Assembly: GCA_008360955.1 (NCBI GenBank)
Contig: LUCM01003443.1
Location: forward strand, 248,001-312,000
Source: Fasciolopsis buskii
Lineage: Eukaryota; Platyhelminthes; Trematoda; Plagiorchiida; Fasciolidae
Reading direction: 5' to 3'
DNA: 64,000 nt
The translations under genes and the position numbers were made by a program. The notes below the pieces were generated by a model. It did not search any database. It was not told the DNA's origin and saw only the letters and a program-made list of their open reading frames with translations. This document shows, in pieces, positions 35,888-46,759 of this stretch (position 1 is its first letter; the number at the start of each line of letters is the position of its first letter).

Positions 35888-36848
35888 GGCATATGGACAG
35901 CTGAAAGTGAAGTTCGCCTTGATTCCTTATACGATCGGATTAATGAGTGGTTCGATGAGTCGTTAGTTTTTATTGGCAGACTGCTAACTGTGAACCTGAG
36001 TGGTTTCATCGATAACGGATACCGATCGGAGGTGACCAAGTGGATTTAGTACCTGCCACCAAGAGTCAAAAAATTCAAATCCTAGATGTGCCGGTCACTT
36101 TTGAGGTAGATAGCAACTTGCTTTCGTTCGGCTTGTTACCATACCTGACCTAGTGTGATCCTAAGTGGTTCTACGCAACCCCAGGCTTCGGGGTCAAGGT
36201 TGTCGATCTCCCCGTGGGGTGGCCTCGGTGACCATGATACATGTCTCTCTCACTTCGCTCATGATTCAAGCATCTCGTTTAAAATATCTGACAACGTGCT
36301 CATTGTGGAGGACTGGGTTAACACTGAAACTTCGATTGCACCACCACGGATAACAGTCCTGAGTGTCCTTCAGTTCAACTGTCTTCATTTTTCACAATGC
36401 ACCAATCTACAGACGAGCCGATACACCAATCTTCAAACCAGGACATTCGACTCGGCGCACACCACTATGGACCCCTTCTTCAACCCAATAGAAGAAGCCT
36501 TCAACAAATGCAATTTTGCCATCAAGAATCGTCCAACAGAATCAGTTCCTTAAGGCTGCTTGCTCTTCGGGACATTTCCTTTTTTCATTATTTTGCTTGA
36601 ACTTTTCCGTACATAGGGTGTTCGCATTTCGGTCAAAAACGGTGAGTTCGTCACCTCAACAGAATATGGAATGGGAGACATAAACGCAGCGAAGAATAAG
36701 GCAATGTAAGTGCTGTCACGAAAGCGACTTTGCGAAAATGTCTTGAAAATAAAATTTCGGAATTTTTAAATACCCTGAAGTTTTATTTTGTTTTACCGCT
36801 TTGTTGAACAGACTGCCAACTGATCCAAGGACAATGAATGGTGTTTAG
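35888..36848 (+). CDS. 3' end of unidentified gene, three exons
   Basis: Three phase-matched exons. Exon a is 35888-36031 (48 codons, phase 0 both ends, acceptor CGTTTCCTCTTTTCAATCTCTCAG, donor GAG|GTGACC). Exon b is 36617-36705 (acceptor CTTTTCCGTACATAG, donor AAT|GTAAGT). Exon c is 36812-36848 (acceptor ACCGCTTTGTTGAACAG) and ends in TAG. The junction b-c splits an Ile codon AT|A. The translation runs GIWTAESEVRLDSLYD, then INEWFDESLVFIGRLLTV; exon b gives GVRISVKNGEFVTSTEYGMG; exon c ends LPTDPRTMNGV. It is balanced and protein-like, but I do not recognise the family. Upstream exons were not found. The a-b intron carries a transposase remnant. Confidence 0.65.
36260..36553 (+). pseudogene. 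DDE transposase remnant (Tc1/mariner-like C-terminus)
   Basis: The frame contains ISDNVLIVEDWVN, matching the MDNVxxHH...W region around the second Asp of DDE_3-type transposases. Further on, MDPFFNPIEEAFNKCNFAIK matches YSPxLNPIEExFxxxK around the third acidic residue. The HH pair is lost. The stretch between the two motifs is longer than usual and includes an imperfect doublet of CACCAATCT. No first Asp motif or terminal inverted repeats were found. It lies in an intron of the unidentified gene, in sense orientation. Confidence 0.6.
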
Positions 36849-37011
36849 AAAACCATGAGCAAGGGCTAAACAACCACGAGGAACGCTAGTTGGAACCTGA
36901 ACATCGTCACTGATATTGAGGCATGATAAAGGATGTAACGGGGGCGTCGTTAGTCTTTAACACTGGTATACAAACTGTCAACAGGGGATGGGGCAATAAG
37001 CGGCAAACTAC

Positions 37012-37017
37012 AATAAA
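37012..37017 (+). terminator. Candidate poly(A) signal of the unidentified gene
   Basis: AATAAA lies about 165 bases after the TAG at 36848, the first canonical hexamer downstream. It is a plausible signal but not proven. Confidence 0.4.
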
Positions 37018-38967
37018 ATGATTCGGTTTCCGAGAGCGTATTCTAAGGAACTATGTATATACCGGTGACAAAAATGAATAGAAAGCGGGAGCAAATAGTG
37101 TGATAGCTGATCTTCATTCTGAGCACACTTGAAAAGTGCTCCTGACTTGCCACACGACTTGGAGTTTACATGGCAATAACAGCGTCGTTGTCTGTTTGTT
37201 TAAAGCAAGCGAAGTTCCCCATGGAATCACTGATCCGTGGTTTTCGGAAACAGTTTGCGAATTCTTCAATTGGATTAAACTCTGGCGCGTCCTAAAAAGC
37301 GACTGAACGTTATTGTTTAAGGCGGTGAGTACAGTCACCTAGATACAGGTAATGAGACCCACAGCAGTCTACCAAGTGGCGTGTGTGTACCACTTTTTGG
37401 GATATTTTGGTGTAAACGGTCGATGGGTTATCCGCCGGAGTCAAAATAATCCCAAATTAGTATACCTTCCATTTCAAGTCAACTTCAGTTAGTTGTTTCT
37501 TCATACACTCAAAAAAGGATGAACATTCAGCCTTGCGCATTGTACATGGGAACCTAAATAATTTTACTTATGCAAAATCTCAATGGAGAAAAAAAACAGT
37601 CCAGTGCTCAAAAATCAAGCTGTTTCACACCTCCAAGATAACTTCCTCACAACCAGAAAGAAACAAGTGCCGATGGGCGGCTGAACTTTGGGAGGGACAT
37701 AGATGCCTCCTTTTTAAGCGCATTATGCAAAAGATGTTCGGCATCAGAGCGACAATATGTTTGGTTATGATGGCCTCGATAAGTGCCGCTCCATATAGGC
37801 GGTCACATCTTAATCTATGCTCTGTGGACCTAGCAATAAGGTGAAAGTACTTTTCCAATAAACCAGGAACACTTACCGGCGAAAATTAATATCGATGGAG
37901 GAATTTCAAGAACCATTTCCGAGGTAGGGAGACTATACACAATCTGTGAAATATTTCATTGAAATGCGTAGACCAAGAAAAGTTGCGAGAATATAAAACT
38001 CCAAAGTATCTGATTGTAGACGTTAGGCTTAAGAATAGTGGATGATGAATCGTCAAATTCACTAACCTGACCAAATGTCAGCACGACCGCTAAGCCATCG
38101 CATTGATTGTGTCAATCAATAAACTGAACGAAAAAGTCTCACGACAAGGTCAGTTCATAACGATAGGCCGAATTAGCCAACAGACTAATCCATAATTAAG
38201 TGATGGTCAGAGAAAATCAGTGATCGATCTGATTTGGTCTAATAAACGAATTTTAGTGGCTGTTCGACTTTTTCTTTCTCCTCACTGGACTTTGAGGAGT
38301 TGGAGATTTGACGCATCGACATCGAAACAGACATCTCATTCCTTTTTTGCATTTTACAACAATAAAGAAATATATTTGTCGTTCACCAAAAAGGGGAAGT
38401 TGATGGGACTATTGCTGCTTGCTTCTCTAGCTAATGACGAAATTAGTTTGTTGTCACATGCATTTAAGTTCAAAGAACGGGATAAAGACGCGTTTACAAA
38501 ATCATTTAGCCTACGAAATTATTTACCATAAGGTATTAGCGCTCAACTCAGCGCAGCTGTTTCATCCTTGTTAGAAATCATCAATAGTCTATCTGTGGCA
38601 CTCGAAATAGGTCGGAAAGTCGGGACGGACGACTGTAAGTCGAACATCTTAGTGGCGTGCCGTCAACGGTTTGTTGAATCTCACCGCATGATGTAGCATC
38701 TTTCTGTTACTGATCTGCATTGGCCCACAGTAATCGACTCTGGCTGATAGAATATTATTGTGGACCATGTAATCTCCTACTACTAATATTGGTCAAGTAA
38801 CCATGTTCCGTCGATCGTGTTCAAAGCACTCGTCGTGCTTCTGCCACCTGCAGAAAAGTCATGTCATTGAGGGTCGACGGATGTGCCAGCAACCCGTGAC
38901 TGTGTGGATCACTTACAAGTGGGTGCTATATCCTATGGTGAAGTTCTAAAAGCCATTGACAGCTTGC
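37018..38967. other. No recognisable gene
   Basis: Both strands show only short frames with no known motifs. The longest + strand frames (37533-37844 and 38220-38531) lack convincing splice sites or family signatures. Composition is A+T-rich. Confidence 0.45.
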
Positions 38968-39050
38968 CCGTGGGGTGATGGCTAAGCCGTTTGCTTCACA
39001 ATCGTCCGTCTCGGGTTTGCATCCCAGTCTGGCCGCAGTGGACGTGTATT
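38968..39050 (+). repeat. tRNA-like / SINE head with A and B boxes
   Basis: TGGCTAAGCCG at 38979-38989 fits the RNA polymerase III A box, and GGTTTGCATCC at 39014-39024 fits the B box. The segment looks like a decayed tRNA or the head of a tRNA-derived SINE. Spacing is shorter than in a normal tRNA and a full cloverleaf cannot be drawn, so I do not call a functional tRNA. Confidence 0.45.
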
Positions 39051-40590
39051 GACGATGATTACTAACGCAAGGTGAAACATATGTGCAGTGTTTCTTCCGG
39101 TTCTTTACAGTGAACTGAACGTTGAAGCCGCGTGATGAAAGATTTCGTGAACCATATAAACTAATACTATTGATAATCTGATGTACGTCGAACTATGACT
39201 GACCCCGGGCTTAGAATGTTCACATCTAAAAACGAAATAATATGCATGTTGATACTTAATGCCCGAACTGCCTGATATACTTAGAAGATCCGTGTATTGA
39301 GATGATTAAATTCCGCATTGCGATGATGGTGACAAATTGGAAGCCAGCCGCTCAGGGAACAAAATACATTGATAAGGGCGATGATCTCTTTTTACTTTTC
39401 TGGCTATTGCAGAATGGTATAAACCATTCCAGAGGGAAGTGTGCTGGTAATCGCAGGCTCTAATGGGATGTGACCTGCAACTTCAAGATTCGAATCCCGA
39501 GACATTTGCGCCCAAACTCTGCGAAATTGAATTTTTGGTCACAGTCAGAATTAGCGACGTGCATGGACATTAATCCAGTGTATGCGGTGTACACGTTTAA
39601 GTAAGGTTCAACCTTCCCTTACCCGTCTACTCTGCTTGGTGATTCGACTTGTAACTCAAGTTTGTATGCACGTACGAAAACTCACAATGAACTTTAGTTA
39701 AACACGAACCGGAATAAATTATGTGCGTGAATAGGAACAAAAATCCTGAAGTTCATATTTAAAGCGCCATCTCATGCAAATATCAAGATTCGGTCACCGT
39801 GATCTCATATTACGAAGCAGTCCACATTGCGGTCACCAACACCAAAGAGTGAAGACTAACGACCTGCCAGGATTCAGAAAGGTTTACAAATCAAAAAACT
39901 AAGTAATAATTTTAAACAATTCACATGTGGTTCCGATAACAAATGATAAAACCTCCAGGAGAGTTGGAAAATGTAGTCAGTAATCAAAATTTCGAAATCC
40001 GGTATAGGCGCTTTGGCATACAATATTGGTTCTGCATTGTGACGATTTGGTTGCCTTACGGTAATTCCAAACTGCAATCTTCCTTTCATGCGTTCACTCC
40101 TCACAGCCATTATCTTTGTGCTATTTTAAATGGTACCATTTTCTATCTCTAGGTACTACATACCCAGTAGTGAATCTAACAAAAGCACACTGAACTAGAA
40201 GTAATTAATCACTAGGATACCAGGTGGATAAAACGTTCGAACGTAGAAACATCGTCGAATGCTACACTTAGCCGTATCGCTTAATGTATTTCAACCAGCT
40301 CATGATTCCAACTCCCTCTAAATGGGCCGTGGTTTTTACTTTATCCAGTTCTTACCTGTCTAGATAATTGATACATCCCATGTATAGATGCTCTGAACTG
40401 CTCCGAGGTAAAACCTAGTATGGTTAGTGTTATAGTCCACTAAGCAACCTCAGTGTATAGGCCCGAAGAAAACCGTAGACAGGTATTACTGCGAATCGAC
40501 CAATCCGACCGGTTCTGACACAAACAGTGCCTGACGGCATTTGTGAGTGAGGCCTCTGCGATGCTGAAAATTCAGTTAGCTTGGTCTCAC

Positions 40591-40725
40591 CCGCAGGCGA
40601 CCTGTATTCAGGACATACATGTGCCTGTCGAGTACGGCTGATGACAGCGTCAAACACAGTTACTTTCTCTTTTTTGATAACCTCGACCGTTCCTGGTTCA
40701 TCCAGGTTCGAACAGAATTTCTGCT
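40591..40725 (-). CDS. Candidate minus-strand exon, unknown protein
   Basis: On the minus strand, 135 nt are open between an acceptor-like GTGCTCTGAAG and the donor GCGG|GTGAGA, phase 1 at both ends. The translation includes CSNLDEPGTVEVIKKEKVTV, FDAVISRTRQAHV and CPEYRSPA, which is balanced and protein-like. The acceptor lacks a long pyrimidine tract. It may be a host exon or part of an unrecognised retroelement. Confidence 0.35.
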
Positions 40726-41264
40726 CTTCAGAGCACATGGAAATCGCCTACTTGTCTGTCCTCGATTTCTCTTAAGGTCTGATTTAGTATGAGCTATTTC
40801 TCGAATTTCTTAGACGCTTCCCTTCTTTTTATCGATGAGGTTTCTTTGGAATAGCTTGAACTCATAATTTATTCGCTTTTAGTTTCACGACGTAGATGCG
40901 TATGATGAAATGCAGACAAAATTTCGTATTCCCTCTTTTCAATTGTGGTAAAATTAGACAGCCCGTTTCATATGACGAATATTAGGAACCTGTTAAAATA
41001 AAAATTGCCGTGGGCCCAATTGGTCTGTTGCTTGATCCAGGTCTCTTCTCTGAAAGCCAACTTTGCATTTATCAAATAATACACAAAAATATGAAGAAGT
41101 CAGTAAAGAAAATTCAATTCGGCTTCACGTTTGACCAGGTATTCTCGCAACGGACAGGGGCATTTCTGATTAAACTCAGACTTTTGACAAATCCAAGAAT
41201 CAAAAGTCTCCTAGAAATAAGCCAGCAGTATGGCGTCAGTCCCCATTCGTCTCATTTATGGGGT

Positions 41265-41400
41265 GGCGTTTTACATGCAGTAGCCAACCGGCGATGATCG
41301 AGCTGTCAACATCGTGGTACTTCAACCTGAAGGTCGCGGGTTTGAATCCTCCCACCACTTACTACATGCCTTTCACGTTGTCTGAAAAACAGCCAGCTTT
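41265..41400 (+). repeat. SINE-like element, copy 1
   Basis: GCAGTAGCCAACCGG is followed at 41339 by the B-box match GGTTTGAATCC and CTCCCACCACTT. A second copy at 52.2 kb shares GCAGTAGCCA, the TGAAGGT(C/T)GC block, the B box and CTCCCACC. This indicates a dispersed tRNA-derived SINE family rather than a tRNA gene. Confidence 0.5.
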
Positions 41401-42245
41401 CGACACACTATACTACACAAATAATCAATCTCCATATGTGCCCAGACACGTCTGTTCATGTTCTGACTAATATTGAGGTAAGGTTCTGTATTCGGTCTTG
41501 GTTTTTCATTGCAAATGGAATAATCATTAGGCACGATTAATCCAAGGGTTTCAGCACTGACACGACGACCGGGACTATGCTACTCATAATCTTAGTAGTG
41601 ACAGCAAACAAAAATTTAAAAAAATGGCCGCATTTTCTCGTCCGACGTGTTCAAATCTAGCTAGTCCAAGGTCCAGTGATTTAAAAACGTTTGACGAGTA
41701 ATCGACGAATATTTAGGACTCCTTATAGACTAACCAGGAGGAGGTCAAATAGGAGTTAGAGGTAATCCTTACTTAAGTCCCATACACTCATCAACAGCCA
41801 TTACCTCATGCATCATTACTGCATAGGATCATTATATCATATCGTATATATATACTGCGCTTTAGACTAACACTTGTCCGCAGTGATTCATAGCGAATAC
41901 AGGGACAACGACCGTTGACCGAAATTGTGGACACTTAACTAGTCGCGGGACAGCAAAAGAATACTCCCATTTTCCTTGGTTTTGAATGCAGACTGACAGT
42001 TTACACTGCAGCGCCCCTAGCAATAACTGCCATTTGAAGTTTCTACTTTCACTTTGTGTATTTTCGATTTGTTTGCATTCTCCGTCGACCGTTCGTGTGG
42101 AGAACCGAGAATATCTTTCATGAGAATACTAGCAACCAGCACTTACCGGCGTCGAATCAAACCGAAAACCCAAATGTCCTAGAGCAGTAAAACTCACTTA
42201 CTTTATACACTGCGTTTACAACCGTCAGCACTAAGCTATCATCAT

Positions 42246-42323
42246 AGACCATTAGCGGCAAAGCGATCAAAATCGCTAACTTCGGACTTGGGTGTCTCAG
42301 GTTCAAATCCCATCACCACTGGT
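42246..42323 (+). repeat. tRNA-like sequence with paired ends
   Basis: GACCA at the left can pair with TGGTC at the right end. A strong hairpin AGCGAT-CAAA-ATCGCT lies where the D arm would be, and GGTTCAAATCC matches the B box and T loop. The anticodon arm is not convincing. It is a decayed tRNA or a SINE head. Confidence 0.4.
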
Positions 42324-42726
42324 CAAGACTTCACATTCGAAGGCCAATAACTGATACCGGCTCCCTTCCCCCAATCCCCATACAACTGAGGAAATCAACG
42401 AGTATGACTTAATTGAGGACCCCAGATATTACCCTGCCTCGGTAGCTAGGAAAACACGTAGTTATAGGTTGCAAACGTCAATCACTCTCGTGGCTCCCAA
42501 TGAAACTGACTGATTATAGTGCTGAACGTTGTGGAAAATGTGGATAGCAGTAAAAACAAGTACACCCGCCAACTTCGTGGCTTTCCATTCCCATTCTCTT
42601 TGTCTATGGAAGTTCACCATAATAAAACCCATCCCGCACCACCCCACCTTACAGTACACTTGAACCATCCATACATCTCACTATAGCGTTTATTTGAGGA
42701 CAAATTTCAGACTACTAAAGTATATT

Positions 42727-43010
42727 GATATATATATATATATATATCAGCTTGAAGAAAAGTATTGTGCCAACGCAACAACATGTCAGTGGGACTACAC
42801 AGAGGGTGGTCAAGCAATAGGGGAAAAAATAATAAACCATAACAAACCGACTGTTTTTTGTGCTTTCATCCTATACATTCCGTGAGGATTGGTCGTTTTC
42901 GGATTATTTTTAGGAGTGAGTTCTACAAACATACCATGCAGCATTTACCCCACTGACTTCGGTTCTGAGGCATATGTCCTAGAGCCTCTAACAAACAATA
43001 ATCTCAGTGA
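42727..43010 (-). mobile_element. 3' end of RTE-like LINE with (AT)n tail, copy 2
   Basis: On the minus strand the coding tail DYCLLEALGHMPQNRSQW is followed by a stop and by the 3' UTR seen at 25.4 and 44.5 kb (ATAATCCGAAAACGACC, GTTTATTATTTTTTCCCC, GTTGCGTTGGCAC, CTTCAAGCTG). It ends in (AT)10 at 42728-42747. It is truncated to less than 300 bases. Confidence 0.78.
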
Positions 43011-44534
43011 GCGAAGAGTGTGGACTCACCAGGCCGAAACCGTAAATTAGTAATGAAGTTAGTTTGGTTATCGATACGAAAAACACGAAGTAAGCTTCAA
43101 ATGCGAATAAATGACGAAGTGCTTGGAACGGAGGCAGGAAAAGTCAAAAGTTGTGGAGGGTGGTCGCTCAGGAAAGTAACAATAAATACCTAAGTAAGTC
43201 AACCTTTCCCGTTTTTTGTGGTCACCACGAATACCGCACAATCCTGATACGATCCCTCCAGCAGTTCTGAAATATGTCATTATCTTCCAACTCAAGAGAC
43301 CAGACATCTTTTAAATTCGTGATTTCTTTTGACGAAGTTCTCTGCAACATGTACAATACACAGCACCCATGGACTCAACTCACATAGCATCAAATTACTC
43401 TTAATCTCTTGCCTTGAATTCATCTGGGTGCTATAGGAAATCCAACTTGGTAGTGAAAAGTGGGCGTCTAGGATTTCGTATGTATTTTGGGTATAAAAAA
43501 TCTACAACGAATATCAACACAATCAATTGCACTTTCACATTTTAAAGTAACAGTTTACTTGTTCTACTCTTTCCCGATTTACTACATGGTGGCACCGCAT
43601 GTAGTCGATTTTCAAACAAACGTACACTTGGGAACATGATCGCGGTGGTCCGAGTTCACCAGTTCCAGTATACTTTTCACAGTTGCTAGCTTTATTCCAC
43701 TGCCATTTCGCAGTACTAACTACTCAGATTTCAGGGACACCATTGACTAAAACACACAAACCACTTATTGTTTCTAACTGTCCCGTGGTAGAACCTTGGG
43801 GACCCCAACCCGGAAACCCAATTCAACTCAGGTTGATTAATAGGCTGAACTTCTCATACTTCTTTGTGATGAACCAAATTCCCTAACCAGCAGCTCTCTG
43901 TCCCAAAGGGAAGAGTATAGCGAGTGGCTTGTGTTTGGGCGTTTCCATCGCTTATCATTTTTCCCTAGGACATGGAGCATAACCAACACGACGTTTGAGG
44001 AGGGTGTAGGTATTCACACCCGATATAAGTGGAGACAAATTCACAGATCGTTTAGTTTGTACTTATGATGAGATAGCCTTTCGTTATAAGGAGACTGAGA
44101 GCGGCTCCATAGAAAAGAAGAGATGTTTAGCATGTCGTAGAACCCCGTATTCAGCTAAGAACAGTTAATTTAATATATTTAAGTGAGCTGTAAGTACCTT
44201 GTGCACTCTGGGGAACGAAGAACAAAGTTCGCAACTTCTTAGAAGTAACGAGGCGAGTACGTCAAGTGCTTTGGCAGTAGGTAGGTAGGTTAGTCCAGAT
44301 GTCTTGTAAGCCCAGACATTGCAGAAGCGAGGTTGCGAAAAAATGCCGCATGGAACTGGTGTTCGTCTGAACGTACGAATAAACGCTTGGAACAAGCGGG
44401 ATAGCTGGAGATTTTTACCAGTATGGTAGTCTAAGTCCGAATAAGCCTTTGTGACTAACGCTACGAATTACGTCGGTAGCTTGGACACATATTATACATA
44501 TCTACCCACCGTATACCTTTTCCTGCTGTTCTTG
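43011..44534. other. No recognisable gene
   Basis: No domain, repeat or splice-supported exon was seen. A minus-strand frame at 43068-43307 and a + strand frame at 43683-43886 show no known motif. Confidence 0.45.
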
Positions 44535-44940
44535 CATGTGCTGGGCAAGGCTGGGAGAAGTGACGTGGCGGTCAGGCTATGACTTAGCGTAGAGGTAAGA
44601 GGAAGTTGGCTCCGGCTTTGGACTTGGTTAGTGCTTCGCGCCTTCTCGGTTGGGGCCCAAGAGATGAAGATTGTTGTTGGTTGGAGGCGCTAAGAAATAT
44701 GGCTCAGAACCGAAGTCAATGGCGTGAATGTCATGTTTGTAGAGCTCATCCTTTGTAAAAATAACTCGAAAATGACCAAAACCTCGCGAAATGTGTAGGA
44801 TGAAAACAAAAAGCCGTTGGTTTGTTGCGGTTTATTATTCCTTCCCTTATTTGTCCACCTCCTATGAAGTTTAATTTATATATTGTTGCGTTGGCACCAC
44901 TCTTGTTTTCAGACAGGTATATTATATATGACGGTGACAA
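44535..44940 (+). mobile_element. 3' end of RTE-like LINE with (AT)n tail, copy 3
   Basis: Sense-strand homologue of the 25.4-kb copy. GACGTGGCGGTCAGGCTATG is shared exactly. The tail [20 protein letters not shown] then NRSQWRECHVC ends at TAA 44756-44758. The UTR contains GTTTATTATT and GTTGCGTTGGCACC, and the end decays to a short TA-rich stretch (GGTATATTATATATG) instead of a perfect microsatellite. Confidence 0.8.
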
Positions 44941-45989
44941 CAGTCTGACTCCCATTCGTCACTGCGCTTCAACTCAGTAGAATCTTCGTACGTCATCAAC
45001 AGCTACTGTTTCTTTTATATGAATACCATGGTTCGCGCCAATTTTCCAAATGTAATACTGCAGTTGTTGAACAAGCGAACTAATCAATTTACTAATGAAC
45101 TCCCGGTAAGAAACAAATGACTGTTTGAGGCATCGCAATTTCCATGCTCAAAAACAACGGATCCTGAAATAACTTTGCCGAAGCATTTTGACGCACCCAA
45201 CGGGCGGAGTAATCGGCTCTGTACTCCGAAAACTTATATCAGAGATATCGCAAATCCAACCAGCGATTTTACAAGCGAGTATCGGAGTTATCCCAGAATG
45301 CGAGGACTACAAATGTACCGTCGAAATAGTGGGGAAAGTGTGCTTACAATCTTAAAAAATTGATGTATCCTCGATGTGCGCGATACAAATTAGGGCATCT
45401 TCAACGCGTTTCAAGCTCCAAACACAAAACAACACGGAAATTCCGCACCCACTCTTTTAGCATCGATTACATCCGCAGCCTCAGCTCCAAACTATACCAT
45501 GTAGGATCAGAAATACTGGCGTTAACGGAGTATCCCTTGAGGCACCGATTGACACCGGTATCCGCGTCTCGCTTTGTTACACATTCGAATAAGTGAGACC
45601 TTCATCCTACAGATATTTAGATCGAGATGCTATCGAGCACACTTTTCCGTCGTTCCACAAGCTGCTTTCTTATCTATCCAGTAGGAAGGCGTCATCATTT
45701 CGAAAAGTTGGTTTGCCCAGCTTATGCACAAGCATCTTACTCGGTGTCGTGTAGACTGAAACAAACATTTACCATACGGTTATCTCTTTCGGCTTCATCC
45801 CATGTACGACTTTACTGGTTGATAAAGCGTACCACGCTAAATCGACTTCTCAATTCTCTGGAGTACACCGTTTGAGTACTTGCACACCCGTTTACTCAAC
45901 TCAGATCAGTTCAGACAGTCATTAAGGTCGCATCAAAAGACTCTCGTTGCGGTTGTCACCTCACAGCATCATCTCAAACAGAAGTACGG

Positions 45990-46640
45990 GCCATAATGAA
46001 CCATCGACTGCAGAATGCTAAGTTGAAGAACTATACAGAAGAAAGGTTCCGAAGGCAAGGACGCCGCTGACTGCAGCACTCAGCCATATCATTTATTGTC
46101 CCCAGTCATCCTTTGGGGAGATCTCGTGGACCCTAACCCAGTAGTTTAACTGCACCAACACGAGCCAGTCCATTGGCTAAATCTTCCATACTTCTTTCCC
46201 ATGTCATCGACTGACCAAATCAAACCATCCTCTAACCATTATCCGCCTCAGAAGAGAGCGTACAACGAGGCAGGCGTTCCGTAAGCATGCTCAAAACATG
46301 TCCAAACCACCTTAGCCTATTCTGATTCGATGCCTGTTCTAAAGACAGGACCCTAGGACCCAGTACCTTACGTCTGACTTCACAGTTACTCGCAAAACTC
46401 TCCCATCATATTCTACTAAGGAGACAACGATGTTCAAACATCGAAAGTATTCGCACATCTGTTCTCAGCAGCCATGTTTCGTGGAGGGGGGGGGTAGAAC
46501 AACTCTGGTCTCATTAGTTCTGCGTATACTCGACCTCTGATCGATAAGCGGATGTCACGCCTACCCCAAATTATCATCACCGTTCAGCGTTAAACAGCAA
46601 GGCAAGCCTCGCTGACCGCCACCCTTTCCCCAAAGGTACG
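45990..46640 (-). pseudogene. RTE-like LINE D, C-terminal tail
   Basis: Minus-strand translation gives GRVYAELMRPELF (usually GRVYxxxVRxVLLYG), ETWLLRTDVRILSMFEHRCL, EVRRKVLGPRVL, NRLRWFGHVLSMLTERLPR, SMTWERSMEDLANGLARVGA and GPRDLP, in the order of RTE-like pol C-termini. Several stops and frameshifts are present. One shift lies at a run of nine G (46486-46494 on +). This is a different subfamily from LINE C just to its right. Confidence 0.75.
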
Positions 46641-46759
46641 TTTTTATAAAAAAGTGAATATCCAACGGGAACAGGGGGTGGACTTACACAGGCGGGAAAA
46701 GATAAGATGCTGCCGCAACCAACACACGGAACACAGTCCAACTGCACAAGCACATTTTC

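Noticed and set aside
42246..42323. Functional tRNA gene
   Set aside because: End pairing and a B box exist, but the anticodon arm and standard spacing do not fit. A SINE head or tRNA relic is more likely.
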